Below, one piece after another: positions 26,526-34,770 of a stretch of 64,000 nucleotides of DNA. The stretch's first letter is position 1. Each line of letters starts with the position of its first letter. The notes below the pieces were generated by a model, which was not told the DNA's origin, ran no database searches, and was given only the letters and a program-made list of their open reading frames with translations. A program made the position numbers and the translations under genes. Source of the DNA: Bacteroidales bacterium (lineage in GTDB: Bacteria; Bacteroidota; Bacteroidia; Bacteroidales; UBA932). Location of the stretch: the NCBI GenBank assembly GCA_017428945.1, contig JAFRPW010000024.1:62001-126000 (forward strand). The letters run 5' to 3'.

Positions 26526-27596
26526 ATGAAATACGCGGTATTAGGTGCTGGCAATGGTGGGCAAGCTTTATCTGGATGGCTTGCCATGCACGGTCATGAG
26601 GTATGGCTTTACGAAATTGTTGAAGAAAAGGTCGAGGCGTTAGCAAAAAAGAAAGAGATTTACCTTCAAGGTGCTATACAAGGTGTTGGCAAATTGGCTA
26701 GTGTTTCCAATGAAATAAAATCTACGGTAGAGGGTGCAGATATTATCATGGTGGTTACTACAGCAAATGCCCATGCTGCCGTGGCCCGTTCACTAGCAGG
26801 TATTCTAACGGACGACCAGGTGATTATACTTAACCCTGGGCGCACGGGTGGCGCACTTGAGTTCAAACGCATGCTGAATGCAAGTGGCTGCAAAGCACGC
26901 GTATATGTAGCAGAAGCACAGACCTTAGTTTATGCCGCCCGTTTGATAGAAGAAGGAACGGTAAACATTATTGGTGTGAAGGATAAGGTGCTGTTGGCAG
27001 CCGTTCCCGCTACGGATACGGCGTATGTGCTGGAAAAGATTATTCCCGATTTCCCGATGTTCTGTCCTGCAAAGAATGTATTGCGTACCTCATTGGAGAA
27101 TATAGGAGCCATGTTCCATCCCTGTGTGCTACTCTTCAATGCGGCCACGGTGGAGCGTAACTCCGTGTTCTGGTTCTATAGGGACATGACTCCTAAGATT
27201 GCAGACTTCATAGAGAAGTTTGACAAGGAGCGTCTGGCAGTTGGTAAGGCATACGGTATTGACCTGCTCAGCGTGAGCGAGTGGATTAGTTATGCCTATC
27301 CGGGAACGCCTGGAGACACTCTCTGTGAGAAGATGAAAAACAATCCTGCATATCATGATATTAAGTCACCCTCTACTATATTTACCCGCCAGTTGACGGA
27401 AGACATCCCTACAGGTGTTTTACCTATCATGGAATTGGGTGAGGTGGCAGGAGTGCCTGTACCATTAATGCGCTCCATGGTAGAGATATGTGGTAACTTG
27501 TTAGATATAGATTTTCGTGAGAAAGGCCGCACATTAGAGCATCTTGGCCTTGCCGGAAAGACAAAAGATGAAATCATAGAGTACTTGTCGCGATGA
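26526..27596 (+). CDS. NAD/NADP octopine/nopaline dehydrogenase family protein, copy 2
   Basis: 356 residues, tandem paralogue of the gene before it, with GAGNGGQALSGWLAMHG at the nucleotide-binding start and the same C-terminal domain (FDKERLAVGKAYGIDLLSV, RQLTEDIPTGVLPIMELG). The N-terminal NAD(P) domain has diverged more than the C-terminal domain, which fits two enzymes acting on related substrates. The stop overlaps the start of the mutase gene (ATGA), so the two are translationally coupled and probably act in one pathway. Confidence 0.85.
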   Translation: MKYAVLGAGNGGQALSGWLAMHGHEVWLYEIVEEKVEALAKKKEIYLQGAIQGVGKLASVSNEIKSTVEGADIIMVVTTANAHAAVARSLAGILTDDQVIILNPGRTGGALEFKRMLNASGCKARVYVAEAQTLVYAARLIEEGTVNIIGVKDKVLLAAVPATDTAYVLEKIIPDFPMFCPAKNVLRTSLENIGAMFHPCVLLFNAATVERNSVFWFYRDMTPKIADFIEKFDKERLAVGKAYGIDLLSVSEWISYAYPGTPGDTLCEKMKNNPAYHDIKSPSTIFTRQLTEDIPTGVLPIMELGEVAGVPVPLMRSMVEICGNLLDIDFREKGRTLEHLGLAGKTKDEIIEYLSR

Positions 27597-29458
27597 AAGA
27601 AAAAGTGAAGAGCACCGATGTATTCGGATTCATTAAACCTTTGGTAGATGTTCACACCATGGGTGTGTTCACCATAGCTAACCTCTTGATGGATTGCGGA
27701 TACAAGGTTTACGTATCAAACGATGATGTGAACGAAGCAGTACAGGATCTTCGCAAACTAAATAATTATGGTCTTTTAAAACGTTGGCTGTTAGATAAAC
27801 ATATTAATCGTCTGGGTTTCAGCTACAGACTTGACCCCGTTGAGGGATGTGACTACTTTATGTCTCTTTATGAGCATCTTGAAAATGACAAGATGTTTGC
27901 CAAGGATGGCGGCCCGCTTACACAGATTTTCTTTGCTGGTTTGCCGGATACTTGTGATAGGGTAAAAGGAAAGACCAAAGGTTCTGTATTGGTGTTCCCA
28001 GGCAACGAGACTCCGATTGAATCTCTTCGTATGCTCAAAGTACCGGAAGAGAGTCTTCCCGGAACGCTGATTGAAGACAATGCCTACGATAATATGCGTT
28101 GGGCGTTTGCAAAAGAGCTTATTGAGAGTGGCCGCTGGCAACTGGAGTCATATCAAGACCATTACGGCTATCCCTCCTGCGGTACTAAGAAAGACAAGTT
28201 TGTTGATAGGTTGAATTATGCAAGGGAGAAACATTCGCTTCCTATCATCCGTACGCACTCTGGCCCATACAATCCCAATCGTTTGGAGGCTCTGAAAGAA
28301 TATAATTCCTGGATTAAGGATTTGGCACAATCTAAATTACTTGACGTGCTGTCCATAGGTAGTTCTCAACTTACACAATCTCATTTTGGTGAAGATTGGA
28401 AAGACCTCCCAAACGGAGGTGGCGTACCGGTAAACTCTGAGATTGAATACAGTATCATACGGGAAAACGCTTCACCGATGCTTGTCCGTACCTATTCTGG
28501 AACAAAGAACCTTCCTGATCTTGCAAGGATACACGAGAGGGCTCTGAATATCTCTTGGCACGCTCTGTCATTCTGGTGGTTTGATGAACTTGACGGACGA
28601 GGCAACAATACCTTGTTGGAAAATCTTAAAGAGCATTTTGAGGTAGTACGATATGCTATTGCCACAGACAAGCCTGTGGAGCCTAACGTGCCTCATCATT
28701 TTGCTTTCCGAGGGGCTGACGACATTACCTATATCATCTCTGGCTATCTTGCTGCGAAAGCTTGCAAGAAGCTTGGGTTGAGGCACATGGTTCTTCAGAA
28801 TATGCTTAATACGCCTAAATATACTTGGGGAGCAGAGGACTTGGCAAAAGGACGAACAATGATAAAGTTAGTGCGTTCTCTTGAGGATGCCAACTTCAAG
28901 GTGAGTCTCCAGAGTCGTGCGGGTCTGGATTATTTTGCTCCAGATTTGGAATACGCCAAGATTCAGCTAGCCGCAGTGACTTGTATGATGGATGACATTG
29001 ATCCGGGTAATGACAATAGCCCTGAGATTATTCATGTGGTGAATTATTCTGAGGCAGTCCGGCTGGCCACTCCGCCTGTTATTAAGGACAGTATTAAGAT
29101 CACACTTTCTGCACTTCATGAGTACCGTCTTGCCCGCAAGCTGGGCAAGATACCCGATATGCGCTATGATCCTGATGTAAAAGAGCGTGCTGATTCTCTT
29201 TATGAAGAATGTGTGGAATCTATCAAGTTGTTGGAGAAAGCCATTCCTAACCTGTACTCGCCCGAAGGCTTCTATAAGGTATTTGTTGAGGGTTTCCTTC
29301 CTGTTCCTTATCTAATGGATCAGCATAGAAAGTTCCCCAAGGCCAGACAATACAGAACGGCCATCAAGAATGGCGGTATTCGTGTGGTGGATGAGGAGGG
29401 AAATATCATTTACACCCCTGACCGTTATAGGAAGATTATTGACCAAATGGAGAAATAG
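27593..29458 (+). CDS. Single-chain cobalamin-dependent mutase, methylaspartate (glutamate) mutase-like
   Basis: 621 residues. The N-terminus has D19-V-H21-T-M-G24, the DxHxxG motif whose histidine binds cobalt in base-off corrinoid mutases, in the context PLVDVHTMGVFTIANLLMDC of a Rossmann-like B12 domain (about residues 1-200). The rest (about 200-621) resembles the catalytic TIM-barrel subunit GlmE of glutamate mutase: PIIRTHSGPYNPNRLEAL, ARIHERALNISWHALSFWWF, VLQNMLNTPKYTWG, SLQSRAGLDYF. Clostridial glutamate mutase has separate S and E chains; here they are fused. The next gene is the adenosyltransferase that makes its cofactor. The substrate is probably an amino acid or derivative, rearranged on its carbon skeleton. 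A whole polysaccharide-locus pathway around it is inference. Confidence 0.75.
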   Translation: MKEKVKSTDVFGFIKPLVDVHTMGVFTIANLLMDCGYKVYVSNDDVNEAVQDLRKLNNYGLLKRWLLDKHINRLGFSYRLDPVEGCDYFMSLYEHLENDKMFAKDGGPLTQIFFAGLPDTCDRVKGKTKGSVLVFPGNETPIESLRMLKVPEESLPGTLIEDNAYDNMRWAFAKELIESGRWQLESYQDHYGYPSCGTKKDKFVDRLNYAREKHSLPIIRTHSGPYNPNRLEALKEYNSWIKDLAQSKLLDVLSIGSSQLTQSHFGEDWKDLPNGGGVPVNSEIEYSIIRENASPMLVRTYSGTKNLPDLARIHERALNISWHALSFWWFDELDGRGNNTLLENLKEHFEVVRYAIATDKPVEPNVPHHFAFRGADDITYIISGYLAAKACKKLGLRHMVLQNMLNTPKYTWGAEDLAKGRTMIKLVRSLEDANFKVSLQSRAGLDYFAPDLEYAKIQLAAVTCMMDDIDPGNDNSPEIIHVVNYSEAVRLATPPVIKDSIKITLSALHEYRLARKLGKIPDMRYDPDVKERADSLYEECVESIKLLEKAIPNLYSPEGFYKVFVEGFLPVPYLMDQHRKFPKARQYRTAIKNGGIRVVDEEGNIIYTPDRYRKIIDQMEK

Positions 29459-29460
29459 AT

Positions 29461-29955
29461 ATGTCCATTACAACTAAAAGAGGAGATGAGGGTATGACCT
29501 CACTCATTGGCGGACAGCGAGTATTAAAATGTGATGACAGGGTAGAGGCGTACGGAACAGTAGACGAATTGTCTGCATTCATAGGTATTCTTCACGATAC
29601 CATTCAGGACACGGAAGATAATACGAAGGCTTTCCTGATGGACATTCAAAAGAACTTGCTAACGGTTGAAGCGATATTCGCTAGCCCGGAGGAGGGTAAG
29701 ATTCCTCATTTAGATCCGTCTGCTATTGTTGCAGTGGCTGATAGAATTGCTGCGTTAGAGAATGAGTTGCCTCCTTTCAGGTCTTTTATAATGCCTGGTG
29801 GGAATCTTGCCGCTTCCTATGCTCATGTATGCAGAACAATTTGCCGCAGAGCTGAACGCCGGGCAGTTAAGATTGTGGCAAAGGGAGTAGAACTACAATA
29901 CCTTAACAGGTTGTCAGACTACTTCTTCATTCTAGCGAGAAAGCTATCAGTTTAA
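29461..29955 (+). CDS. Cob(I)alamin adenosyltransferase, PduO type
   Basis: 164 residues. Starts SITTKRGDEGMTSLIGGQRV, the ATP-binding N-terminus of PduO-type ATR, followed by VEAYGTVDELSAFIG and, near the C-terminus, CRTICRRAERRAV and YLNRLSDYFFILAR. It transfers the 5'-deoxyadenosyl group from ATP to cob(I)alamin and delivers adenosylcobalamin. It starts two bases after the mutase stop, which strongly supports the mutase being adenosylcobalamin-dependent. The 3' end overlaps the convergent permease gene by four bases. Confidence 0.93.
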   Translation: MSITTKRGDEGMTSLIGGQRVLKCDDRVEAYGTVDELSAFIGILHDTIQDTEDNTKAFLMDIQKNLLTVEAIFASPEEGKIPHLDPSAIVAVADRIAALENELPPFRSFIMPGGNLAASYAHVCRTICRRAERRAVKIVAKGVELQYLNRLSDYFFILARKLSV

Positions 29956-30749
29956 GCCTCCTTGCCTTTGATGAATATCAACGCCATTAGAGGCAATGCG
30001 ATAATTGCCATCGTTGCGCTAATGGGCAAATAGATGCCAAAATTGACATACTGAACAACCAGATAGGTGACAAGCAGAAGCCCGATTCCCATAGTACTGG
30101 AAATAAGGTAATGCTTTCTAATGTCGGTATTCTTGCAGATAAGCCTGCTAAGATTTGGTACGCCAAGAGATATAAATCCAATAGGGCCACATATACTGAC
30201 GGCACTTGTAACAAGGCACATTATTGCAAGAAGAAGCAGTGCCTTGCCAAGGTTTGCGATTTCTATCTCACCCTTAAAATGGCGTGTTAATGTCTTGGCT
30301 TGTGTTAATGCAGCCAAAAGCCCTACGGAAAAAAGAACAAGAGAAAAGATAATATCACCCGACGTAACACCCTCAAGGCGGAAGTTGGCAGCACCCCAAA
30401 GATAGTATTGTTTCAGAAGGTCTCCAGTTGGTGCATTGGTAACGACAATAGTTCCTAACGAACCGATGAAGGTACCGAAAAGAATGCCAAAGGTAATAAG
30501 CTGCTGGGTATTCACTTTTAAGGTGACAAAGAAACAAACAAGTGTGCAAATAAGCGTGCAGATGAAACTGCCAACGGTCAGTGAACACCAGCCACTCATG
30601 GTTGCGGCAGCAGCCCCCAGGCAGGCGGCACTGCCCAGCCCAAGGCTGTAAACATCACCCAACTGGTTACGCCATAAGTACTGCATTTGAATACCACCTA
30701 CAGGCAGAGCAATGCCGGAAAGGACAACGTAAAGGAGACTTAAAAACAT
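29952..30749 (-). CDS. btuC: FecCD/BtuC-type ABC permease, short form
   Basis: 265 residues with about seven or eight membrane helices. LSGIALPVGGIQMQYLWRNQ matches the second-helix signature of the FecCD/BtuC family (usually GxxLALSGxxxQ...RNPLA), and CGPIGFISLGVPNLSRLI near the C-terminus matches the conserved GxIxFVGLxxPHxxR loop. Family members usually have about 330 residues; this one begins just before helix 2, so the first helix seems lacking. The ATG at 30749 follows the btuB-like stop by four bases. Cobalamin as substrate is inferred from the operon and riboswitch. No ATPase (BtuD) or periplasmic binding protein (BtuF) gene is adjacent. Confidence 0.72.
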   Translation of the reverse strand: MFLSLLYVVLSGIALPVGGIQMQYLWRNQLGDVYSLGLGSAACLGAAAATMSGWCSLTVGSFICTLICTLVCFFVTLKVNTQQLITFGILFGTFIGSLGTIVVTNAPTGDLLKQYYLWGAANFRLEGVTSGDIIFSLVLFSVGLLAALTQAKTLTRHFKGEIEIANLGKALLLLAIMCLVTSAVSICGPIGFISLGVPNLSRLICKNTDIRKHYLISSTMGIGLLLVTYLVVQYVNFGIYLPISATMAIIALPLMALIFIKGKEA

Positions 30750-30753
30750 AGTA

Positions 30754-32709
30754 TCAAAACTTATAATCAACAGTTAATAGGGCATTGAATCCGGGCATGG
30801 GGTAGCCTTGTACAATTTGGTAGTGCGTATTGAAGATATTGTTGAGATTTAAACCAACAGACAAGGACGGTAAGACAGAACAGGTTATTATGGCATCACT
30901 GATTGACCAAGGTTCTATGTAATAATCCGGGATGTTGGCTGTCCGTGACCATTTGCCACTTGTTAGCGTAGTGTCCCAGATGAATGAAAACTTACGCCAT
31001 TGAGCTTGAAATGCAAGGCTTCCGCTATGAAGCGGAATGTAAGGAATCTGATTCCCATAGGTTTGGCTTTCAGGGTCGCTATGATCAAGGGCTTGTTGAA
31101 AAGAATAACGGAAAGTAGCGCTGAGGTTGAGCTCGTTGATGTGATATAAAAAAGATGCTTTGGCATCAAGACCGGTTACATCTACCGTTCCGATGTTGAG
31201 CATTGTCCAACGAAATTGTGATGAAGTAGGGATGGCGACAATCTTATCAGTAACGCGATTATAATATGGCGATAATCTTAGTTCTGCTTGCCATACTTTG
31301 CTGTTGAAGCTGAAACGAAAATCAGATCCGAACTGAAAGGCTAACTCCGGTGCAAGGGATGAATTGCCCATTTGACTGTAGTATAAATCATTAAAAGAAG
31401 GGAGACGGTAACTGCGTTTAACATAGGCATCAACCTCAACCCACTTGAACGGATTCCAAAAGAGACTGACAGAAGGCATCCAAGCGTCACGATAACGGTT
31501 GTCACGGCTCCAGCCACCTGCGTTGGGTGTGTCAAAAGTATCCCAAGCCCCCATATATACCAGATGGGCTGCTGCACGGAACTTCTCCCATGCAATTCTG
31601 GAAGACAAAGCTCCGGTAAAGGATGTGCGATGGGGCGTTACAAATTGCCCTACATCTGAAACAAGAGTGTTGTACTGAACATCAGTACTGAGGTCAACCG
31701 ACCAAGGACTTGCAATAATGTACGAATGGGCGAGAGAAGCGTAACCTGACTGTTGCCTGTAATGCAAGTCATAAGGCATTGCCATAGGATTCTTCTCCGG
31801 ATGTGTATTATAGTGTGTGTAATTGTTGGAGTATTTGAAGCGAAGGGCTGTAGAGTATTGTTTTGACCAGTCTTGGGTCCACGAACCTTGAACGAAGATA
31901 TCCTGGTCAGCTTGGCGTTCCGCACTGAAAGGAAAACCCATCGCACGACGGATGACAGGGCCAGGGAAACCACGTTCAGAACCGTAAGAGTAGGCTCTTA
32001 CTTGCCAGTCGCTATCCTTGAGATGCCCAAACAGTTGGGCTTCCAGACGCAGGCTTTTGATGTCTCCGTTCTCGCGAACCAGAGTGGTATCAATACAAGG
32101 ATATTTGTACTTGCCGTTGCTAGTAAGGAACTCGCCCGATGTGCGGAGTGTAATAGAAGAAGATAGGTCTTTGTCCCATCTAATGGATGGGTTAATGGTC
32201 ACAAAAGAACCTGCACGTAGTTTTAGCATCACTTCGCTGCCGTTTAATGGTCTGGGACGTTCAGTGTTTAGGTGGACAGCGGCCCCTGAGGCATACTCCT
32301 TCGCCGTTTGCAGGCGATGCGTTTTCTGACCATTGAAAAGAGAGACAGTTTCAATGCCATCCGTTGAGAAACGGCCCAGATCAACCTGCATGTTTTGCGC
32401 ATTGTCAATCTGGATACCGTCCAGGAAGATACCAACGTGTTCACTGCCCAGACTGCGGACATTGATGGTTTTCAGGCCACCAACACCGCCGTAGTCTTTG
32501 ACTTGGACGCCTGTAAAGTTGCGGAGAACATCAGCAACTTGAGTTGGAACGGTCACTTGGGAGGAAAGCCGGACGCTTTCTGACGGACGAACCACAGGAA
32601 GAGTTATGATTGAAGAGATTTGAGCAGCCTTAAGCGTATCCGCCTCCTGTGCAAAGATACACAAAGGGGCGGATACGATAAGAAAAAAAGTCAAACGCCA
32701 GCGCAACAT
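30754..32709 (-). CDS. btuB: TonB-dependent receptor, BtuB-like cobalamin transporter
   Basis: 651 residues from the ATG at 32709, which overlaps the upstream stop (TAATG). A signal peptide (MLRWRLTFFLIVSAPLCIFA) precedes a plug domain with VADVLRNFTGVQVKDYGGVG and VNVRSLGSEHVGIFLDG-like segments, then a beta-barrel ending in an aromatic (VDYKF), as outer-membrane barrels do. It lies in an operon with a BtuG-like lipoprotein and a permease behind a cobalamin riboswitch, so cobalamin or another corrinoid is the likely cargo. Confidence 0.88.
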   Translation of the reverse strand: MLRWRLTFFLIVSAPLCIFAQEADTLKAAQISSIITLPVVRPSESVRLSSQVTVPTQVADVLRNFTGVQVKDYGGVGGLKTINVRSLGSEHVGIFLDGIQIDNAQNMQVDLGRFSTDGIETVSLFNGQKTHRLQTAKEYASGAAVHLNTERPRPLNGSEVMLKLRAGSFVTINPSIRWDKDLSSSITLRTSGEFLTSNGKYKYPCIDTTLVRENGDIKSLRLEAQLFGHLKDSDWQVRAYSYGSERGFPGPVIRRAMGFPFSAERQADQDIFVQGSWTQDWSKQYSTALRFKYSNNYTHYNTHPEKNPMAMPYDLHYRQQSGYASLAHSYIIASPWSVDLSTDVQYNTLVSDVGQFVTPHRTSFTGALSSRIAWEKFRAAAHLVYMGAWDTFDTPNAGGWSRDNRYRDAWMPSVSLFWNPFKWVEVDAYVKRSYRLPSFNDLYYSQMGNSSLAPELAFQFGSDFRFSFNSKVWQAELRLSPYYNRVTDKIVAIPTSSQFRWTMLNIGTVDVTGLDAKASFLYHINELNLSATFRYSFQQALDHSDPESQTYGNQIPYIPLHSGSLAFQAQWRKFSFIWDTTLTSGKWSRTANIPDYYIEPWSISDAIITCSVLPSLSVGLNLNNIFNTHYQIVQGYPMPGFNALLTVDYKF

Positions 32710-33875
32710 TACCAAATGGCAAAGTGGCCCGGACAAACGCCAGCTGTTACCGTCCAGACTTTACTGCCATTGTTGTAAAGGCTTACGGAACCGGGATTGA
32801 AATAGTCACCGGCATCACCAATGAGGAAAGTAGAGCTGCTGACAGCACAGAGACTGTAAAGAGAAGTGGCGGAAACAGAAAGATTCATATCAGTCTTTGT
32901 TCCGTTCTTGCAAGACCAGGCCTTCCAGGTTTTGGCGGCCGTCCAGTCAAACTCTTCCTCTGCACCAATGCAGTAAATAGTACCATTGTTAATGGATGAG
33001 ACGCTAACATAGTCAGCGATATGTTTCACAGCATCAGAGGTATTGATCATATAAAGACCGGAATGAATGCTCCAATAGTTGCCAAGGGTGGTTACATAGA
33101 TGTTGCCCGTACCGTCAGCATAGACGTTTTTCAGGTTGACCTGAACTTCAACGTTCTTTGTTACTTTGAAAGTCTTGGTATTTATGATAGAAACAGTGTT
33201 GTCGTATGAATAGTTGGGAGGGAGCTGACTGGAAATGCCACCGGAGTTGGCAACATAGAGTTTGCCGTTGTAACAGGCCAGACCCTCCGGCTGGTATCCG
33301 ACTTCAACTGAACCTTCCACTTTTTTGGTGCTGAGATTGATACGATAAACTTGGCCTTTGGGATTCTTGGAATCTGTGATGGTATAGTTTCCGTTGGCAT
33401 CGTAAGAGCCGTTTGCGTAAGCTCCAGCCCAGGAAGAAACATAAGCATAGGTGTCATCAAAAGCAATACTACGGGGCGTGGCCACCTGAATAGCAGCAAT
33501 TTCGGTCTCATCCTTTGCAGAGATGACCTCCACGATACCCGAGTTGTTGATGACCATCCAAACCTCATCACCGTGAACGGCAATGTCGTTACCCACGTCA
33601 CCAAGACCGGCACCGGCATCAGGGTTCATCTTCTTGAAGACGCCTGTGACGTAATTGCCGTCACTGATGCGAAGGAAATCAAGGCTGGCGTTGTTGGAGC
33701 CCATACCGCCTTCGTTGAGCATGAAGATTTTTTTGACATTAGCAGAAATGCTTGAAACATCGACCTTCTCGCCGGTCAGATCAGCGTCCTTGTAAACCTC
33801 AGGAATGGGATCCTTCTGGCACGCGAAAGCAGATAATAGCGCACCACAAAGCAAAAGCAAACGTGCTTTTTTCAT
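32709..33875 (-). CDS. btuG: BtuG-like surface lipoprotein with beta-propeller (DUF5074/YncE type)
   Basis: 388 residues. Lipoprotein signal MKKARLLLLCGALLSAFACQ with the lipobox cysteine at about residue 19. The rest is a seven-bladed-propeller type sequence: IFMLNEGGMGSNNASLDFL, VGNDIAVHGDEVWMVIN, TPRSIAFDDTYAYVSSW, YQPEGLACYNGKLYVANSGG, DGTGNIYVTTLG. This matches the BtuG family of Bacteroides, which binds cobalamin very tightly on the cell surface and hands it to BtuB. First gene after the riboswitch; its last bases overlap the btuB start. Confidence 0.87.
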   Translation of the reverse strand: MKKARLLLLCGALLSAFACQKDPIPEVYKDADLTGEKVDVSSISANVKKIFMLNEGGMGSNNASLDFLRISDGNYVTGVFKKMNPDAGAGLGDVGNDIAVHGDEVWMVINNSGIVEVISAKDETEIAAIQVATPRSIAFDDTYAYVSSWAGAYANGSYDANGNYTITDSKNPKGQVYRINLSTKKVEGSVEVGYQPEGLACYNGKLYVANSGGISSQLPPNYSYDNTVSIINTKTFKVTKNVEVQVNLKNVYADGTGNIYVTTLGNYWSIHSGLYMINTSDAVKHIADYVSVSSINNGTIYCIGAEEEFDWTAAKTWKAWSCKNGTKTDMNLSVSATSLYSLCAVSSSTFLIGDAGDYFNPGSVSLYNNGSKVWTVTAGVCPGHFAIW

Positions 33876-33924
33876 GATAGATAAAGATTTAACGTTACCG
33901 CAAGGACTTGTCCCCGAGCCCCGA

Positions 33925-34115
33925 TGCTAAACTTGACAATGGCAGGTCTTCTGACTTCTCCCAGCGCTTGCGCCTTCTCGAAGGAACAAGTCCTTCAATG
34001 GCTAAAGAATGCTGCGCTGATAAGGATGACACAGCTGCGGGCACAGTCCCGGAATCACACCGGCTTCCCTTTTGAGCTTGCCGGAGAGACCTCCGGACGA
34101 AGCACCATAGTCCGC
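33925..34115 (-). promoter_or_regulatory. Cobalamin riboswitch
   Basis: On the minus strand the conserved B12 box is present in full: AAGCCGGTGTGATTCC then GGGACTGTGCCCGC and AGCTGT (about 34068-34032), followed at a distance by the second conserved part GTCAGAAGACCTGCC (about 33955-33937) before the btuG start. These match the adenosylcobalamin riboswitch consensus in order and spacing. It begins just after the predicted transcription start and ends about 50 nt before the btuG ATG, so it would shut off translation or transcription of the uptake operon when cobalamin is plentiful. Confidence 0.93.
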
Positions 34116-34117
34116 TA

Positions 34118-34149
34118 CAAATTTAGTTAAAATAGACATTTTGACAAAG
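34118..34149 (-). promoter_or_regulatory. Promoter of the cobalamin uptake operon
   Basis: CTTTG at 34145-34149 and TAAATTTG at 34118-34125 on the minus strand, exactly 19 bp apart, match the Bacteroidota -33 and -7 elements. The start point expected near 34110 coincides with the 5' edge of the riboswitch. Confidence 0.75.
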
Positions 34150-34210
34150 AAAGGCGAGGAAAAGCGACAAAAAGTGGCTAAATTAGCCTAATTATTCAAA
34201 AATTGACAAT

Positions 34211-34762
34211 ATGGCTGTACGATTTGTTGAAGGACCTATAACTGACTTTGTAAAGACTTGTGTTGATGTTCCCAGATTCTTGGCTTGTTGCAGAGAATGT
34301 CCCAATTATAATAAAAGGTGGTCCTGTCCCCCCTATGATTTCTCTGTGGAGAGCGTTTGGAACCAGTACGCGGATATCTTATTGTATGAAGAGAAGATTA
34401 TCATGAAGCCCGAATTACGGGAGAAGTATTACAGTCAGGAAGAAATCAATGAACGGAGTCGAGCGTTGCTTGCACCAGCTAAAAGACAAATGACTGATAC
34501 TCTCCTAACGATGGAGAAAGATTATCCAGGAAGCAGGGCTCTCTTTGCTGGTACGTGTGAGATATGCGAACAATGTGATAAGGAGAAGGGTATATCATGT
34601 CGACATCCTGATTTAATGAGGTATTCAATAGAGGCACTTGGTGGTAATGTGGCAAAGGCGGTACAGATATATTTTGATGATACAATTCTCTGGGCTGAGA
34701 ATGGACACTTGCCGGAGTATTTTATACTTTTAGGTGGACTTATGAAGTCTAAAGTGAAATAG
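34211..34762 (+). CDS. DUF2284 cysteine-rich metal-binding protein
   Basis: 183 residues. N-terminal CRECPNYNKRWSCPPY and C-terminal CEICEQCDKEKGISCRHP carry the cysteine clusters of the DUF2284 family, thought to bind a metal or iron-sulphur cluster. Its biochemical role is unknown. It is divergent from the cobalamin operon and starts about 60 bp from that operon's promoter; members of the family often lie near corrinoid genes, so a part in cobalamin handling is possible. It is followed 8 bp later by polysaccharide genes. Confidence 0.8.
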   Translation: MAVRFVEGPITDFVKTCVDVPRFLACCRECPNYNKRWSCPPYDFSVESVWNQYADILLYEEKIIMKPELREKYYSQEEINERSRALLAPAKRQMTDTLLTMEKDYPGSRALFAGTCEICEQCDKEKGISCRHPDLMRYSIEALGGNVAKAVQIYFDDTILWAENGHLPEYFILLGGLMKSKVK

Positions 34763-34770
34763 ACAATACT

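Noticed and set aside
30749-30770. Earlier start for the BtuC-like permease
   Set aside because: The extra seven residues would overlap the btuB-like gene and do not restore the missing first helix; the ATG four bases after the stop is simpler.
33924-34130. Plus-strand 68-codon frame
   Set aside because: It runs through the cobalamin riboswitch on the other strand and has no protein-like features.
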